DNA of 52,458 nt. It comes from Comamonadaceae bacterium. GTDB lineage: Bacteria; Pseudomonadota; Gammaproteobacteria; Burkholderiales; Burkholderiaceae_C. Position numbers and translations under genes: made by a program. Of this stretch, positions 37,884 through 46,551 are shown one piece after another (positions within the stretch are counted from its first letter, which is position 1; each line of letters opens with the position of its first letter). The notes under the pieces were generated by a model. That model was given only the letters and a program-made list of their open reading frames with translations. It did no database searches and was not told where the DNA came from. The stretch is from positions 1 through 52,458 of the forward strand of contig CANGIQ010000021.1 of NCBI GenBank assembly GCA_947453965.1, given 5' to 3'.

Positions 37884-38522
37884 ATGAAACGTCGTGATTT
37901 TTCTTTGGCCGCGCTTGCTGCGGCAGGCCTGCCTGTGATGGCGCAAGCCCCAGCCAAAAAGCCTGAAGAAGGCGTGGACTATTTGGCGCTCGACAAACGC
38001 GTCCCTACCGAAGTGGGCGAGGGCAAGATTGAGTTGATCGAATTCTTTTGGTACAGCTGCCCCCATTGCAACGCTTTCGAGCCCCGCTTCTCATCCTGGG
38101 TCAAAAACGCACCCAAAGATGTGGTGGTCAAGCGCGTGCCCGTGCGTTTTCGGGACGACTTTGAAGCCCAGCAGCGCGCCTATTACGTGTTCGAGTCCTT
38201 GGGTTTGGTGGACGCCCTGCACGGCAAGCTCTTTCATGCCATCCATACCGAGCGTCAGCAACTCAGTACAGCCGCTGCCCTGGCTGCATGGGCCGACAAA
38301 AACGGCTTGCCAGAAAAGAAATTCACCGACACCTTCAACAGCTTTGGCGTTGCGACCAAGGCGCGCCGTGCGACACAGTTGCAAGAAGCGTTCAAGGTGC
38401 AAGGCGTGCCCTCTTTGGGCATTGCCGGGCGGTTCTATACCGACGGCTCCCTGACCCAGACCATGGAACGCGCCCTGCAAGTGGCCGAGTTTTTGTTCGG
38501 CGAAGTGCGTCGCGGACGTTAA
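37884..38522 (+). CDS. dsbA: Thiol:disulfide interchange protein DsbA
   Basis: DsbA introduces disulfide bonds into periplasmic proteins. The 212-residue precursor has a signal peptide (about residues 1-21, MKRRDFSLAALAAAGLPVMA) with twin arginines. The thioredoxin-like active site CPHC is at residues 59-62 (FWYSCPHCNAFEP). The cis-Pro segment is VQGVPSLGI. GAGGA lies before the ATG. It follows the SPOR gene by 20 bases. A short CCGCGC/GTGCGG hairpin lies just behind it, without a T-run. Confidence 0.93.
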   Translation: MKRRDFSLAALAAAGLPVMAQAPAKKPEEGVDYLALDKRVPTEVGEGKIELIEFFWYSCPHCNAFEPRFSSWVKNAPKDVVVKRVPVRFRDDFEAQQRAYYVFESLGLVDALHGKLFHAIHTERQQLSTAAALAAWADKNGLPEKKFTDTFNSFGVATKARRATQLQEAFKVQGVPSLGIAGRFYTDGSLTQTMERALQVAEFLFGEVRRGR

Positions 38523-38569
38523 TTGCACGAGGCCGCGCCTTGGTGCGGTTGCGGGCTGTGGGTGATGGT

Positions 38570-38575
38570 TAGAAT
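38570..38575 (+). promoter_or_regulatory. Possible -10 element (TAGAAT) for lptA-lptB-rpoN
   Basis: TAGAAT matches five of six -10 positions and lies 32 bases before the lptA start, in the 85-base gap after dsbA. No -35 box is clear. Confidence 0.35.
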
Positions 38576-38607
38576 CGCTTTAACTTGATTACAGCAATAT
38601 CCGTGCC

Positions 38608-39162
38608 TTGACTCCTTTCGTCTCTCTGTTGTTCGCCTTGCTTCTGGCGTTTGTGCCGGTTGCGGCGTCCGCCGAAAAAGCGGATCGCGACAAACCTATG
38701 AACATCGAGGCCGACAACTTGTTGCACGACGAGTTGAAACAAGTCAGCGTCTTTACCGGCCATGTGTCGCTCACCAAAGGCACCATGGTCATGCGCGGTG
38801 ACCGGATTGAAATTCGTACCGATGCGGATGGGTATCAGTTTGGCATCATTCTTCCCGAACCCAACAAGCGCGCCTTCTTTCGTCAAAAACGCGAAGGCTT
38901 GAATGAGTTCATGGAGGGTGAAGGCCTGCGCATTGAATACGACGGCAAAGCGGATCGGGTGCGCTTGATCGACAACGCCGAAGTGCGTCGCTACCGAGGC
39001 AGCGTGTTGAGCGACCAAATGACGGGCAAACTCATCACCTACGAAAACCTCACGGATGTGTTCACCATCGATGGTCAACGCAATGCGGACGGCACCAAAA
39101 CCTCGGGAGGCCGCGTGCGCGCCACCCTTGCGCCACGCAATACCACCTTGGACAAAAAGTGA
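38608..39162 (+). CDS. lptA: Lipopolysaccharide transport protein LptA
   Basis: LptA is the periplasmic bridge protein of the LPS export machine. The 184-residue precursor has a signal peptide ([22 protein letters not shown]) and the OstA-type domain that starts [25 protein letters not shown]. The only in-frame start after the stop at 38581 that keeps the signal peptide is TTG 38608, and it lacks a Shine-Dalgarno. It overlaps lptB by four bases. The usual upstream gene lptC is not here; dsbA is. Confidence 0.92.
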   Translation: MTPFVSLLFALLLAFVPVAASAEKADRDKPMNIEADNLLHDELKQVSVFTGHVSLTKGTMVMRGDRIEIRTDADGYQFGIILPEPNKRAFFRQKREGLNEFMEGEGLRIEYDGKADRVRLIDNAEVRRYRGSVLSDQMTGKLITYENLTDVFTIDGQRNADGTKTSGGRVRATLAPRNTTLDKK

Positions 39163-39941
39163 TCGCCACCCTTTCTCCCACCACCGCCAGCGACACCCAG
39201 GTGAGCCGCCTAGAAGCGCGTTATCTGCAAAAGTCCTATGGCAGCCGCAAGGTGGTGCACGATGTGTCGATTGCCGTTCAAAAAGGCGAGGTGGTCGGCT
39301 TGCTGGGCCCTAACGGCGCTGGTAAAACCACTTCTTTTTACATGATCGTGGGCTTGGTGCGCGCCGATGGCGGCACCATCACCATCGACGGACAGGCGGT
39401 CGAGCATTTGCCGATTCATCGCCGTTCGCGCTTGGGGCTGAGCTACTTGCCGCAAGAAGCATCGATTTTTCGCAAGCTGAATGTGGAAGACAACGTGCGC
39501 GCCGTGCTGGAATTGCAGCGCGACAAAGATGGCCAGCCGCTGAACAACGCTGAGATTGAGCAGCGCCTGACCTCTTTGCTGCAAGAGTTGCGCGTCGAGC
39601 ACTTGCGTGCATCTCCCTCGGTGGCTTTGTCGGGTGGCGAGCGCCGCCGCGTCGAGATCGCACGCGCCTTGGCCACCAACCCACGCTTTATTTTGTTGGA
39701 CGAACCATTTGCAGGCATCGACCCGATTGCGGTGATTGAAATTCAACGCATCATTGGGTTCCTCAAGGCGCGTGGCATGGGCGTGTTGATCACCGACCAC
39801 AACGTGCGCGAAACCTTGGGCATTTGCGATCACGCGTGCATCATCAGCGACGGCCGTGTGCTGGCGCAGGGCACACCCACTGAAATTGTTGAAAACGCCG
39901 ATGTGCGCCGGGTCTACCTCGGTGAGCACTTCCGAATGTGA
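39159..39941 (+). CDS. lptB: LPS export ABC transporter ATP-binding protein LptB
   Basis: LptB powers extraction of LPS from the inner membrane with LptF and LptG. The 260-residue ATPase has Walker [10 protein letters not shown], the ABC signature [15 protein letters not shown], Walker [14 protein letters not shown] and the switch His in TDHNVRET. It starts with a GTG in a GTGA overlap with lptA and ends in an ATGA overlap with rpoN, so all three are coupled. The N-terminus is about 15 residues longer than in E. coli; a later start is possible. Confidence 0.96.
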   Translation: MIATLSPTTASDTQVSRLEARYLQKSYGSRKVVHDVSIAVQKGEVVGLLGPNGAGKTTSFYMIVGLVRADGGTITIDGQAVEHLPIHRRSRLGLSYLPQEASIFRKLNVEDNVRAVLELQRDKDGQPLNNAEIEQRLTSLLQELRVEHLRASPSVALSGGERRRVEIARALATNPRFILLDEPFAGIDPIAVIEIQRIIGFLKARGMGVLITDHNVRETLGICDHACIISDGRVLAQGTPTEIVENADVRRVYLGEHFRM

Positions 39942-41518
39942 TGAAACAAGGTCTCTCACTCCGCGTCTCCCAACATCTGGCGCTCACGCCCCAGTTGCAG
40001 CAGTCGATCCGTCTGTTGCAACTCTCTACCTTAGAGCTGAGCCAAGAAATCGAGCAAATGCTCGACGAAAACCCGTTCCTCGACAAAGAGTTCGAAGAAG
40101 CACCCCGCGAAGAGTTTGGCCTTGACAAAGCAGACACGCCGACCCGCGATGACGACGCCGAGGCCGAGCCCGTGCGCGAGGTGCCGTCACTCGACGGCGG
40201 CATGTCCGAAGTCACGGTGGACAACACCAGCAGTGACACCGAGCCCAGCGTGGACGGTGTGGCCGAAAGCTGGGATGGTGACGGCAGCGTGGAGTTTTCG
40301 GCCGATGACTCTGAATGGGGCGGCGACGCCCCCGCCAGCAACAGCAGCAACACCGCCAACGAAGACGTGGCCGATGCCACCGAATTGGCGCGCAGCCAAG
40401 AGTCGCTCACTGCGCATTTGCATCGCCAAGCGCTGGCCTTGCGCCTGAGTGAGACCGACCGTGCCGCGCTGCGCTACTTGATTGAAAACCTCAACGATGA
40501 CGGCTACCTGGAAGACACCTTGCGCAGCTTGGCCGAAGGTTTGGGTGGTGACGACGAAGAACAGATTGAAGAGCTGGAACACCGCTTCCAAGTGGCCTTG
40601 TCGCTGCTGCAAAGCCTGGAGCCTGTGGGCGTTGGTGCGCGCACCTTGGCCGAATGCTTGACCCTGCAGCTCAAAGCCTTGGAGCCCAAAGGCGAAGAGG
40701 CCTTGCAGGTGCGCGACACCGCCATCAACATGTGCAAGCAACCGATGGAAATGCTGGCCAAGCGCGACTTCAAACGTTTGGCCGTGATGGTGGGCGACAG
40801 CGAGGCCAATGTCAAAGTGGCGATTGCCTTGATTGCTCGCTTAGAGCCTAAGCCCGGTCGTCGCTTTGCCGATGTCGAGCGCCATGTGGTGGTGCCCGAT
40901 GTGTTGGTCACCCGTGTGGGCAAGTCCACCACTGCGCCAAAGTTTCGCGTGGCTTTGAACCCAGACGTCATGCCCCGTTTGCGCGTGCATGACATTTATG
41001 CCAACGCCCTCAAAGGTGGCAAAGGCGAAGCGCATGCGGGCTTGCAGCAACGTTTGCAAGAGGCGCGTTGGTTCATCAAAAACATCCAACAACGCTTTGA
41101 CACCATCTTGCGGGTCAGCAATGCAATTGCCGAACGTCAGAAAAACTTTTTCATCCATGGTGAACTGGCCATGCGCCCCATGGTGCTGCGTGAGATTGCC
41201 GAGGAGCTGGGCCTGCACGAATCCACCATCAGCCGTGTCACAACCAACAAATACATGAGCACACCTTTCGGTACTTTTGAGCTCAAGTATTTCTTTGGCT
41301 CCGGGTTGGAGACCGACAGTGGCAACAACGCGTCGAGCACAGCCGTGCGTGCGCTCATCAAACAATTTGTGGCCAGCGAGAACCCCAAGAAGCCACTCTC
41401 TGACAACCAACTGTCGGAGATGCTGAAAGAACAAGGCATCGAGTGCGCGCGTCGTACCGTCGCGAAATACCGTGAGGCGCTGCGTATCGCGCCCACCACC
41501 CTGCGCAAGGCGCTTTAA
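39938..41518 (+). CDS. rpoN: RNA polymerase sigma-54 factor RpoN
   Basis: Sigma-54 directs transcription of nitrogen, motility and other genes with activator ATPases. The 526-residue protein has the Gln/Leu-rich region I ([24 protein letters not shown]) and an acidic region II of about 80 residues. The core-binding and helix-turn-helix parts ([19 protein letters not shown]) follow, and the RpoN box [10 protein letters not shown] is at residues 504-513. Start is ATG 39938 (or 39941), overlapping lptB. Unlike many relatives, hpf and ptsN do not follow; rlmL overlaps its stop by one base. Confidence 0.97.
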   Translation: MMKQGLSLRVSQHLALTPQLQQSIRLLQLSTLELSQEIEQMLDENPFLDKEFEEAPREEFGLDKADTPTRDDDAEAEPVREVPSLDGGMSEVTVDNTSSDTEPSVDGVAESWDGDGSVEFSADDSEWGGDAPASNSSNTANEDVADATELARSQESLTAHLHRQALALRLSETDRAALRYLIENLNDDGYLEDTLRSLAEGLGGDDEEQIEELEHRFQVALSLLQSLEPVGVGARTLAECLTLQLKALEPKGEEALQVRDTAINMCKQPMEMLAKRDFKRLAVMVGDSEANVKVAIALIARLEPKPGRRFADVERHVVVPDVLVTRVGKSTTAPKFRVALNPDVMPRLRVHDIYANALKGGKGEAHAGLQQRLQEARWFIKNIQQRFDTILRVSNAIAERQKNFFIHGELAMRPMVLREIAEELGLHESTISRVTTNKYMSTPFGTFELKYFFGSGLETDSGNNASSTAVRALIKQFVASENPKKPLSDNQLSEMLKEQGIECARRTVAKYREALRIAPTTLRKAL

Positions 41519-42900
41519 TGAATCAATTGCATCTTTTCTTGCCCTGCGCTGCAGGCGTCGAAACCTATTTGGCCACCGAGGTGCAACGCATCACGGGTGT
41601 GGGTCAGGACGATTTGCGCACCTTCCGTGCTGGCGTGATGGTGCGCGGCTCTTGGCGCGATGCCATGCTGCTCAACCTGCACAGCCGCTTGGCGCAGCGC
41701 GTGTTGGTGGAGTTGTCTTACACCCAATACCGCAGCGAACAAGACCTGTACAGCGCGGCAGCGGCCGTGGCGTGGGAGTTGTGGTTTTCGCCGCGCGAGA
41801 GTTTCAAGATTGAAATCACGGCGCAACACAGCCCCTTGAAGAGCTTGAACTTTGCGGCACTCAAAATCAAAGACGCGGTGGCCGATCGCTTCCGCCACAA
41901 AACCGGCGTGCGCCCCGATGTGGACACCCGCTGGCCCGATGCGCGCATCTACGCGCACTTGACCACCGAAGACCTCACGCTCTACATCGACACCTCGGGC
42001 GAGCCCTTGTTCAAGCGCGGTTGGCGCGCCGACAAAGGCGATGCACCGCTGAAAGAAACCTTGGCCGCGGCCATGTTGGCCGCCAGTGGCTGGAGTCAAG
42101 GTGACGGCACAGCCGCCAACCCGGAAGGCCTGGTGGCACAAGGCGTGCCGTTGTACGACCCGTGTTGCGGCAGCGGCACCATTGCCATTGAAGCGGCACA
42201 CATTGCGTGCAACATGGCACCGGGCTCTATGCGCCGCTTTGGCTTTGAAAAACTGGTGCCCTTTCAAGCGCATGTCTGGCAAGGCTTGCTCGACAACGCA
42301 CGGGCCCAGCAATGTGAACCCCGTGCGCCGGTGTACGGCAGCGATGTGGCGTTTCGCATGGTCGACTTCGCGCAGCGCAATGCCGAACGCGCGGGCGTGG
42401 CGCACGCGGTGCAGCTGCGCGGTGGCGATGCCTTGCAACGCATGCCGCCCTGCGACACGCCTGGCGTCATGCTGGTCAACCCGCCCTATGGCGAACGCAT
42501 CGAAGCCGCTGGTGTGGCCGGTGCGGCACGCCGTGCCCGCTATTCGCCACCCACCGAGTATGTGTCGCCTTATGAAGACGCGGATGACGATGCCGACGGC
42601 GCACGCATGGACACCCCGCGCTTTGGCGCCCGCGACATTGCACAGACCGAAGACGGTGGCGACTTCTTTGCCCAGCTCGCCAGCCACTGGAAGAAAAGCT
42701 ATCCCGGTTGGACCGCGTGGATGTTGACGCCCGACCTCAAATTGCCCAGCCGCATGCGCTTCAAAGAATCGCGCCGCGTGCCCATGTGGAACGGCCCCAT
42801 CGAGTGCCGCTTGTTCCGCTTTGATTTGCGTGCCGGTTCCATGCGCAACAAACCCAATGACGCCCCGCCCGCCGAGGGCAAAGAGCAGCCCGCATCGTGA
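41518..42900 (+). CDS. rlmL: THUMP-domain 23S rRNA (guanine-N2) methyltransferase, RlmL N-terminal type
   Basis: This SAM-dependent enzyme methylates a guanine of 23S rRNA (G2445 in E. coli). The 460 residues comprise a THUMP domain and a Rossmann methyltransferase domain with motif I DPCCGSGTIAIEAA (from residue 214) and the catalytic NPPYGER (from residue 321). It corresponds to the N-terminal half of E. coli RlmKL. A variable Asp/Ala/Arg-rich insertion of about 50 residues follows NPPYGER. Its start shares the final A of the rpoN stop (TAATG), and its stop overlaps the PIN gene (GTGA). Confidence 0.88.
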   Translation: MNQLHLFLPCAAGVETYLATEVQRITGVGQDDLRTFRAGVMVRGSWRDAMLLNLHSRLAQRVLVELSYTQYRSEQDLYSAAAAVAWELWFSPRESFKIEITAQHSPLKSLNFAALKIKDAVADRFRHKTGVRPDVDTRWPDARIYAHLTTEDLTLYIDTSGEPLFKRGWRADKGDAPLKETLAAAMLAASGWSQGDGTAANPEGLVAQGVPLYDPCCGSGTIAIEAAHIACNMAPGSMRRFGFEKLVPFQAHVWQGLLDNARAQQCEPRAPVYGSDVAFRMVDFAQRNAERAGVAHAVQLRGGDALQRMPPCDTPGVMLVNPPYGERIEAAGVAGAARRARYSPPTEYVSPYEDADDDADGARMDTPRFGARDIAQTEDGGDFFAQLASHWKKSYPGWTAWMLTPDLKLPSRMRFKESRRVPMWNGPIECRLFRFDLRAGSMRNKPNDAPPAEGKEQPAS

Positions 42901-43343
42901 ACGGTGCTGTCGATGTAGCACCCGTGCGCGTGGTGCTCGATACCAACATCGTGCTCGATCTGTGGCTGTACCAAGACCCTGCCACACCTGTGCTGCAAGA
43001 AGCGTTAGACAGCAAGGCTGTGCAATGGTTGGCCACGCAGGTCATGCGTGATGAGCTGGAGAGTGTCTTGGCGTACCCCCACATCGTCCAACGTTTGGCC
43101 TTGAGCCAACGCACGGCACAGGATATTTTGTTGAAGTTTGATGCCCATGCGCAACTCATGCCTGTGGCTGCCAAAGCGCAGTTTGTGTGCAAAGACAAAG
43201 ACGATCAAAAGTTCATTGACTTGGCGGCCGAGCACCAAGCGCAGCTCATCAGCAAAGACAAAGCCGTGCTGACCATGCGCAACCGCATGGCGCGTTTAGG
43301 CGTGGCAGTGGGCAAAATTTTCCCGGCAGCCTTGCCGACTTGA
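42897..43343 (+). CDS. PIN-domain protein, putative toxin-type ribonuclease
   Basis: PIN domains are metal-dependent RNases. The 148-residue protein has the acidic residues in order: D15 in VVLDTNIVLD, E53 in RDELESVLAY, a D cluster near 99-103 (CKDKDDQKF) and D121 in SKDKAVL. It belongs to the group often annotated as toxin components, but no antitoxin-like gene lies on either side. It starts with GTG inside the rlmL stop, so it is coupled to an RNA methyltransferase and may be a housekeeping RNase. It converges with pncC. Confidence 0.85.
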   Translation: MNGAVDVAPVRVVLDTNIVLDLWLYQDPATPVLQEALDSKAVQWLATQVMRDELESVLAYPHIVQRLALSQRTAQDILLKFDAHAQLMPVAAKAQFVCKDKDDQKFIDLAAEHQAQLISKDKAVLTMRNRMARLGVAVGKIFPAALPT

Positions 43344-43378
43344 ACGAATCTGGCGTGAAGCCGGTTTCGAGTCGTTCA
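43341..43378. terminator. Possible bidirectional hairpin between the PIN gene and pncC
   Basis: TGAACGA (43341-43347) pairs with TCGTTCA (43372-43378), and an inner imperfect stem (CTGGC with GCCGG around a five-base loop) continues it. The stop codons of both convergent genes lie in the outer stem. There is no T-run on either side, so termination is only suggested. Confidence 0.4.
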
Positions 43379-43897
43379 GTGCTGTTGCAGCAATTGCAGC
43401 AGCGTGCGCAAGGCATGTTGCACGGTAGCCTCCCGCACCGCAGCACGGTCACCGGCAAAGTGCATCACCTCGGTTTTCACCCAGGCTGTTTCGGCTCCTA
43501 GGGTCGGGCCTGCATCGCTGGGTGTGGCCCAGGCAAACCACACCGTGCCCACCGGTTTTTCTTTCGAGCCCCCTGTGGGCCCGGCCACGCCGGTGACGGC
43601 CACCGACACTTGTGCGCGTGAATGACGCAAGGCGCCCAAGGCCATGGCCTGCGCCACCGGCTCGCTCACCGCGCCGTGCGTGGCGATGAGTGCCGAATCC
43701 ACCCCGAGCATCTCGTGTTTGGCTTCGTTGGAGTAGGTCACAAAACCGCGTTCCAGCCACTGGCTAGAGCCGGCCAAGTCGGTGCAGTGGCCAGCGATCA
43801 AGCCGCCCGTGCAACTCTCGGCGGTGGCCAGCATCCAGCCGTGTTGCAGCAATACCTCGGCGAGTTGTGCGGTCAGTTGTTGTGTGGTGTGGTGCAT
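43376..43897 (-). CDS. pncC: Nicotinamide-nucleotide amidohydrolase PncC (CinA C-terminal domain)
   Basis: PncC deamidates nicotinamide mononucleotide to nicotinate mononucleotide in NAD recycling. The 173-residue product is the stand-alone CinA C-terminal domain with AESCTGG at residues 26-32, and later VAVTGVAGPTGGSKEKPVGTVWFA. GGAGG precedes the ATG at 43897. It follows pgpA with a one-base gap, so apaG-thiL-pgpA-pncC is one operon. Confidence 0.93.
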   Translation of the reverse strand: MHHTTQQLTAQLAEVLLQHGWMLATAESCTGGLIAGHCTDLAGSSQWLERGFVTYSNEAKHEMLGVDSALIATHGAVSEPVAQAMALGALRHSRAQVSVAVTGVAGPTGGSKEKPVGTVWFAWATPSDAGPTLGAETAWVKTEVMHFAGDRAAVREATVQHALRTLLQLLQQH

Positions 43898-43898
43898 C

Positions 43899-44402
43899 TC
43901 AAAACCTCCACAAAGCGATCACCAGCAGCGTGCAAAACGCGGCCACCAAGTCGTCAAACAAAATGCCCCAGCCACCGCGCCAACCAAAGCCTTTGAACAG
44001 GCGATCGGCCCAGGCCACAGGTCCGGGCTTGGCGGCGTCGAAGTAGCGAAACAAGATGAACGCCCCGAGTTGACCCCAAAACGTGGTTGGTGTCACCAGC
44101 CACAGGATGAGCCAGAACGCGACCACTTCGTCCCACACAATCGCGCCCGGGTCGGCGACACCCATGTGGCGTGCGGTCACTGTGCAGGCCCACCAGCCGA
44201 CTAAGGTCGAGGCCGCAATCAAAATGCCCATCTCTAAAGGCGTGAGCCAAAGCTGCAACAGCAAAAACACGGCCCATGCCCACAAGGTGCCCGCAGTGCC
44301 AGGTGCCAACCGCGATAAACCCGACCCGGCGCCCAAAGCAATGAAGTGCGCGGGGTGTGACATCAAAAAACGACGATTGATGTAGGGGATGAAATCGGTC
44401 AT
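43899..44402 (-). CDS. pgpA: Phosphatidylglycerophosphatase A
   Basis: PgpA dephosphorylates phosphatidylglycerophosphate to phosphatidylglycerol in the inner membrane. The 167-residue protein has the PgpA pattern GLSRLAPGTAGTLWAW, then VWDEVVAFW with the acidic pair and a C-terminal GWGILFDDLVAA. Three to four helices are visible. The start at 44402, 13 bases after the thiL stop, gives the normal N-terminus; the longer frame adds sequence from thiL. Confidence 0.93.
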   Translation of the reverse strand: MTDFIPYINRRFLMSHPAHFIALGAGSGLSRLAPGTAGTLWAWAVFLLLQLWLTPLEMGILIAASTLVGWWACTVTARHMGVADPGAIVWDEVVAFWLILWLVTPTTFWGQLGAFILFRYFDAAKPGPVAWADRLFKGFGWRGGWGILFDDLVAAFCTLLVIALWRF

Positions 44403-44415
44403 GGTGTTGGAGCCT

Positions 44416-45405
44416 TCACGCGAAGTGATCAAACGACGCAAAGCGTCGCGTGATGGGCTGGCCTTGCGGGTCCAGCACCACCAGCCCTTGCTCTTGGGTG
44501 ATGCGGCCAATGCGCGTCACGGGTGTGTCGCTCTCCCAGGCGGCCGCATGCACCAGCTCGCGCTGGTTGACGGGGGCGGTGAAGCACAGCTCGTAGTCGT
44601 CACCGCCTGCGAGTGCAAATTCCAGCCGCTTGTTCCAGGGCAGCTCGGCCAGCAGAGGTGTGATGCCACAGGGCCAACGCGCATCCCCAAAGCTGCCCGA
44701 GGCTTGCAGCCAGGTGGTGTCGATCTGCGCACCGACATTGGAGCGTTTCAAGATGTGACCCAAGTCACCCAGCAAGCCATCGCTCACATCAATGGCGGCG
44801 TTGGCGACGGCGCGCAGGGCCAGTCCCAGTGCCACGCGGGGTGTGGGTTGTTCCATGCGTTGTCGGGCTTGTTCAAAGGCGGCGCCATCCAAAGCTTGGG
44901 TGCCGCGAAACACTTCCAAGGCCAAACGTGCGTCGCCTACGGTGCCGCTGATGTAAATGTCGTCGCCCACCTGTGCGTTTTGACGCAGCAAGGCATCGCC
45001 CGGCGGCACTTCGCCAAACACGGTGATGCAGATGTTCAGCGGGCCTTGCGTGGTGTCGCCGCCGACCAGCTCGCAACCATGGGCATCGGCCAAGCGCAAC
45101 AAACCGCTGGAGAACCCAGCCAACCACGCCTCGTCCACACGGGGTAGGGACAGGGCCAGCGTGAAGGCCAAGGGCTCGGCGCCCACGGCGGCCAAATCGC
45201 TCAAGTTCACCGCCAAGGCTTTGTGCCCCAGGTGCGCAGGATCGACCGTGCTTAAAAAATGACGGCCTTCGACCAGCATGTCGCTCGACACCGCGAGCTG
45301 CATGCCCGGCGTGGGCATGAGCAAGGCGCAGTCGTCGCCCACCCCTAACGCGGCTTTGTGCGTCGGGCGTTTGAAATAACGTTCAATCAGGTCGAATTCG
45401 CCCAT
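44416..45405 (-). CDS. thiL: Thiamine-monophosphate kinase
   Basis: ThiL phosphorylates thiamine monophosphate to the active pyrophosphate. The 329 residues include GVGDDCALL near the N-terminus, SSDMLVEGRHF, AVNLSDLAAVGAEP and AIDVSDGLLGDLGHIL, the ATP- and metal-binding segments of the AIRS/ThiL fold. ATG 45405 is six bases after the apaG stop; a TTG overlapping that stop would add three residues. The thiL-pgpA pairing is conserved in many proteobacteria. Confidence 0.96.
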   Translation of the reverse strand: MGEFDLIERYFKRPTHKAALGVGDDCALLMPTPGMQLAVSSDMLVEGRHFLSTVDPAHLGHKALAVNLSDLAAVGAEPLAFTLALSLPRVDEAWLAGFSSGLLRLADAHGCELVGGDTTQGPLNICITVFGEVPPGDALLRQNAQVGDDIYISGTVGDARLALEVFRGTQALDGAAFEQARQRMEQPTPRVALGLALRAVANAAIDVSDGLLGDLGHILKRSNVGAQIDTTWLQASGSFGDARWPCGITPLLAELPWNKRLEFALAGGDDYELCFTAPVNQRELVHAAAWESDTPVTRIGRITQEQGLVVLDPQGQPITRRFASFDHFA

Positions 45406-45410
45406 GGTGG

Positions 45411-45803
45411 TCAATGCAGGTTGCGTTTGCCGGGTTCGTCGCTCAAGGCGTCGAGCACGAACATGGGAATGTCGACATCAAATTTTTCACCGTCTTCGGC
45501 GACGCAAAAGTAACTGCCGTGCATGGTGCCGGTGGGCGTGCGCAAGCGGGTGCCGCTGGTGTATTCAAACTGCTCGCCGGGTTTGAGCAAGGGCTGGTGG
45601 CCAACCACGCCCAGGCCGCGCACTTTTTCGTGCATGCCGTCCGAGTCGTTCACATTCCAGGTGCGCGAGATGAGCTGCGCAGCCACCGTGCCCACATTGG
45701 TGATGGTGATGGTGTAGGCGAACACATACAGCCCGCCATCAGGTTCGGACTGTTCAGGCAAGTACTGTGGATGAACTTCGACTTGGAATTTGTAGCGGTG
45801 CAT
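45411..45803 (-). CDS. apaG: ApaG protein
   Basis: The 130-residue protein is a single ApaG (DUF525) immunoglobulin-like domain with YAYTITI-type FAYTITITNVGT, ISRTWNVNDSDG, VVGHQPLLKPGEQFEYTSG and MHGSYFCVAEDG. Mutations affect Co2+ resistance and Mg2+ efflux in Salmonella; the biochemical role is not settled. It is the first gene of the apaG-thiL-pgpA-pncC run and is divergent from rpe. CAAAAT ends seven bases before its ATG, and no ribosome binding site is seen. Confidence 0.95.
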   Translation of the reverse strand: MHRYKFQVEVHPQYLPEQSEPDGGLYVFAYTITITNVGTVAAQLISRTWNVNDSDGMHEKVRGLGVVGHQPLLKPGEQFEYTSGTRLRTPTGTMHGSYFCVAEDGEKFDVDIPMFVLDALSDEPGKRNLH

Positions 45804-45810
45804 GGGCTTG

Positions 45811-45816
45811 ATTTTG
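45811..45816 (-). promoter_or_regulatory. Weak -10-like element CAAAAT before apaG
   Basis: The minus strand reads CAAAAT, seven bases, ATG at 45803. It matches four of six positions. Thirty-one bases separate it from the rpe hexamer on the other strand. Confidence 0.35.
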
Positions 45817-45847
45817 GCCTAAGCCAGCCCGTGCGCGGCAGGGATGA

Positions 45848-45853
45848 AATAAT
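45848..45853 (+). promoter_or_regulatory. -10-like element AATAAT, six bases before rpe
   Basis: The sequence reads AATAAT-CTCCCC-ATG (ATG 45860). A TGA just before the hexamer gives an extended -10 (TGN). The six bases between are the reverse of a ribosome binding site, so translation must start without one or at the transcript end. Confidence 0.5.
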
Positions 45854-45859
45854 CTCCCC

Positions 45860-46549
45860 ATGAACAGCGCACGCCCTACCTTCCGTATTGCCCCTTCCAT
45901 TCTGTCTGCCGACTTCGCCCGCTTGGGCGACGAGGTGAAAAACGTCATCGCCGCTGGCGTTGATTGGATTCACTTTGACGTGATGGACAACCACTATGTG
46001 CCCAACCTCACGTTCGGCCCCATGATTTGTCAGGCCTTGAAGCCGCATGCCAAAACGCCCGCGGGCGTGGCGGTGCCGATTGATGTGCATTTGATGATCT
46101 CGCCGGTGGACGCCCTGGCCGCCTCGTTTGCCGAAGCGGGGGCAGACTTCATCAGCTTTCACCCCGACGCCAGCGCCCATGTGCATCGCAGCATCCAAGC
46201 CATCAAGAGCAAGGGCGTCAAAGCGGGTTTGGTGTTCAACCCGGCCGAGCCACTGGATGTGTTGGAGTGGACGATTGACGAGATTGACCTGATTTTGATC
46301 ATGAGCGTCAACCCCGGTTTTGGTGGTCAGAGCTTCATTGACTCCGCCTTGCGCAAGATCGAGTTGGCGCGCCAATGGATTGAGCGCAGCGGGAAAGACA
46401 TTCGCCTCGAAGTGGACGGCGGCATCAAGCCCGACAACATCCGCCAAGTGGCCGACGCCGGGGCCGACACCTTTGTGGCGGGCAGTGCGATTTTTGGCAA
46501 GCCCGACTACAAGTCGGTGATTGACCAGATGCGCACGGCGCTCAACTGA
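45860..46549 (+). CDS. rpe: Ribulose-phosphate 3-epimerase
   Basis: Rpe interconverts ribulose-5-phosphate and xylulose-5-phosphate in the pentose phosphate pathway. The 229-residue TIM barrel has [16 protein letters not shown] at the N-terminus, [20 protein letters not shown] with metal-binding His and Asp, [12 protein letters not shown], and [11 protein letters not shown]. It is followed by gph two bases after its stop and then by the trp genes, the conserved rpe-gph-trp order of betaproteobacteria. Confidence 0.96.
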   Translation: MNSARPTFRIAPSILSADFARLGDEVKNVIAAGVDWIHFDVMDNHYVPNLTFGPMICQALKPHAKTPAGVAVPIDVHLMISPVDALAASFAEAGADFISFHPDASAHVHRSIQAIKSKGVKAGLVFNPAEPLDVLEWTIDEIDLILIMSVNPGFGGQSFIDSALRKIELARQWIERSGKDIRLEVDGGIKPDNIRQVADAGADTFVAGSAIFGKPDYKSVIDQMRTALN

Positions 46550-46551
46550 GC

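Noticed and set aside
41515..42987. 490-codon minus-strand open frame opposite rlmL
   Set aside because: It is antisense to a conserved methyltransferase with all motifs in place, and no family is recognised.
42897..43343. Toxin-antitoxin module
   Set aside because: Only the PIN half is present; neighbours are rlmL and pncC, neither an antitoxin.
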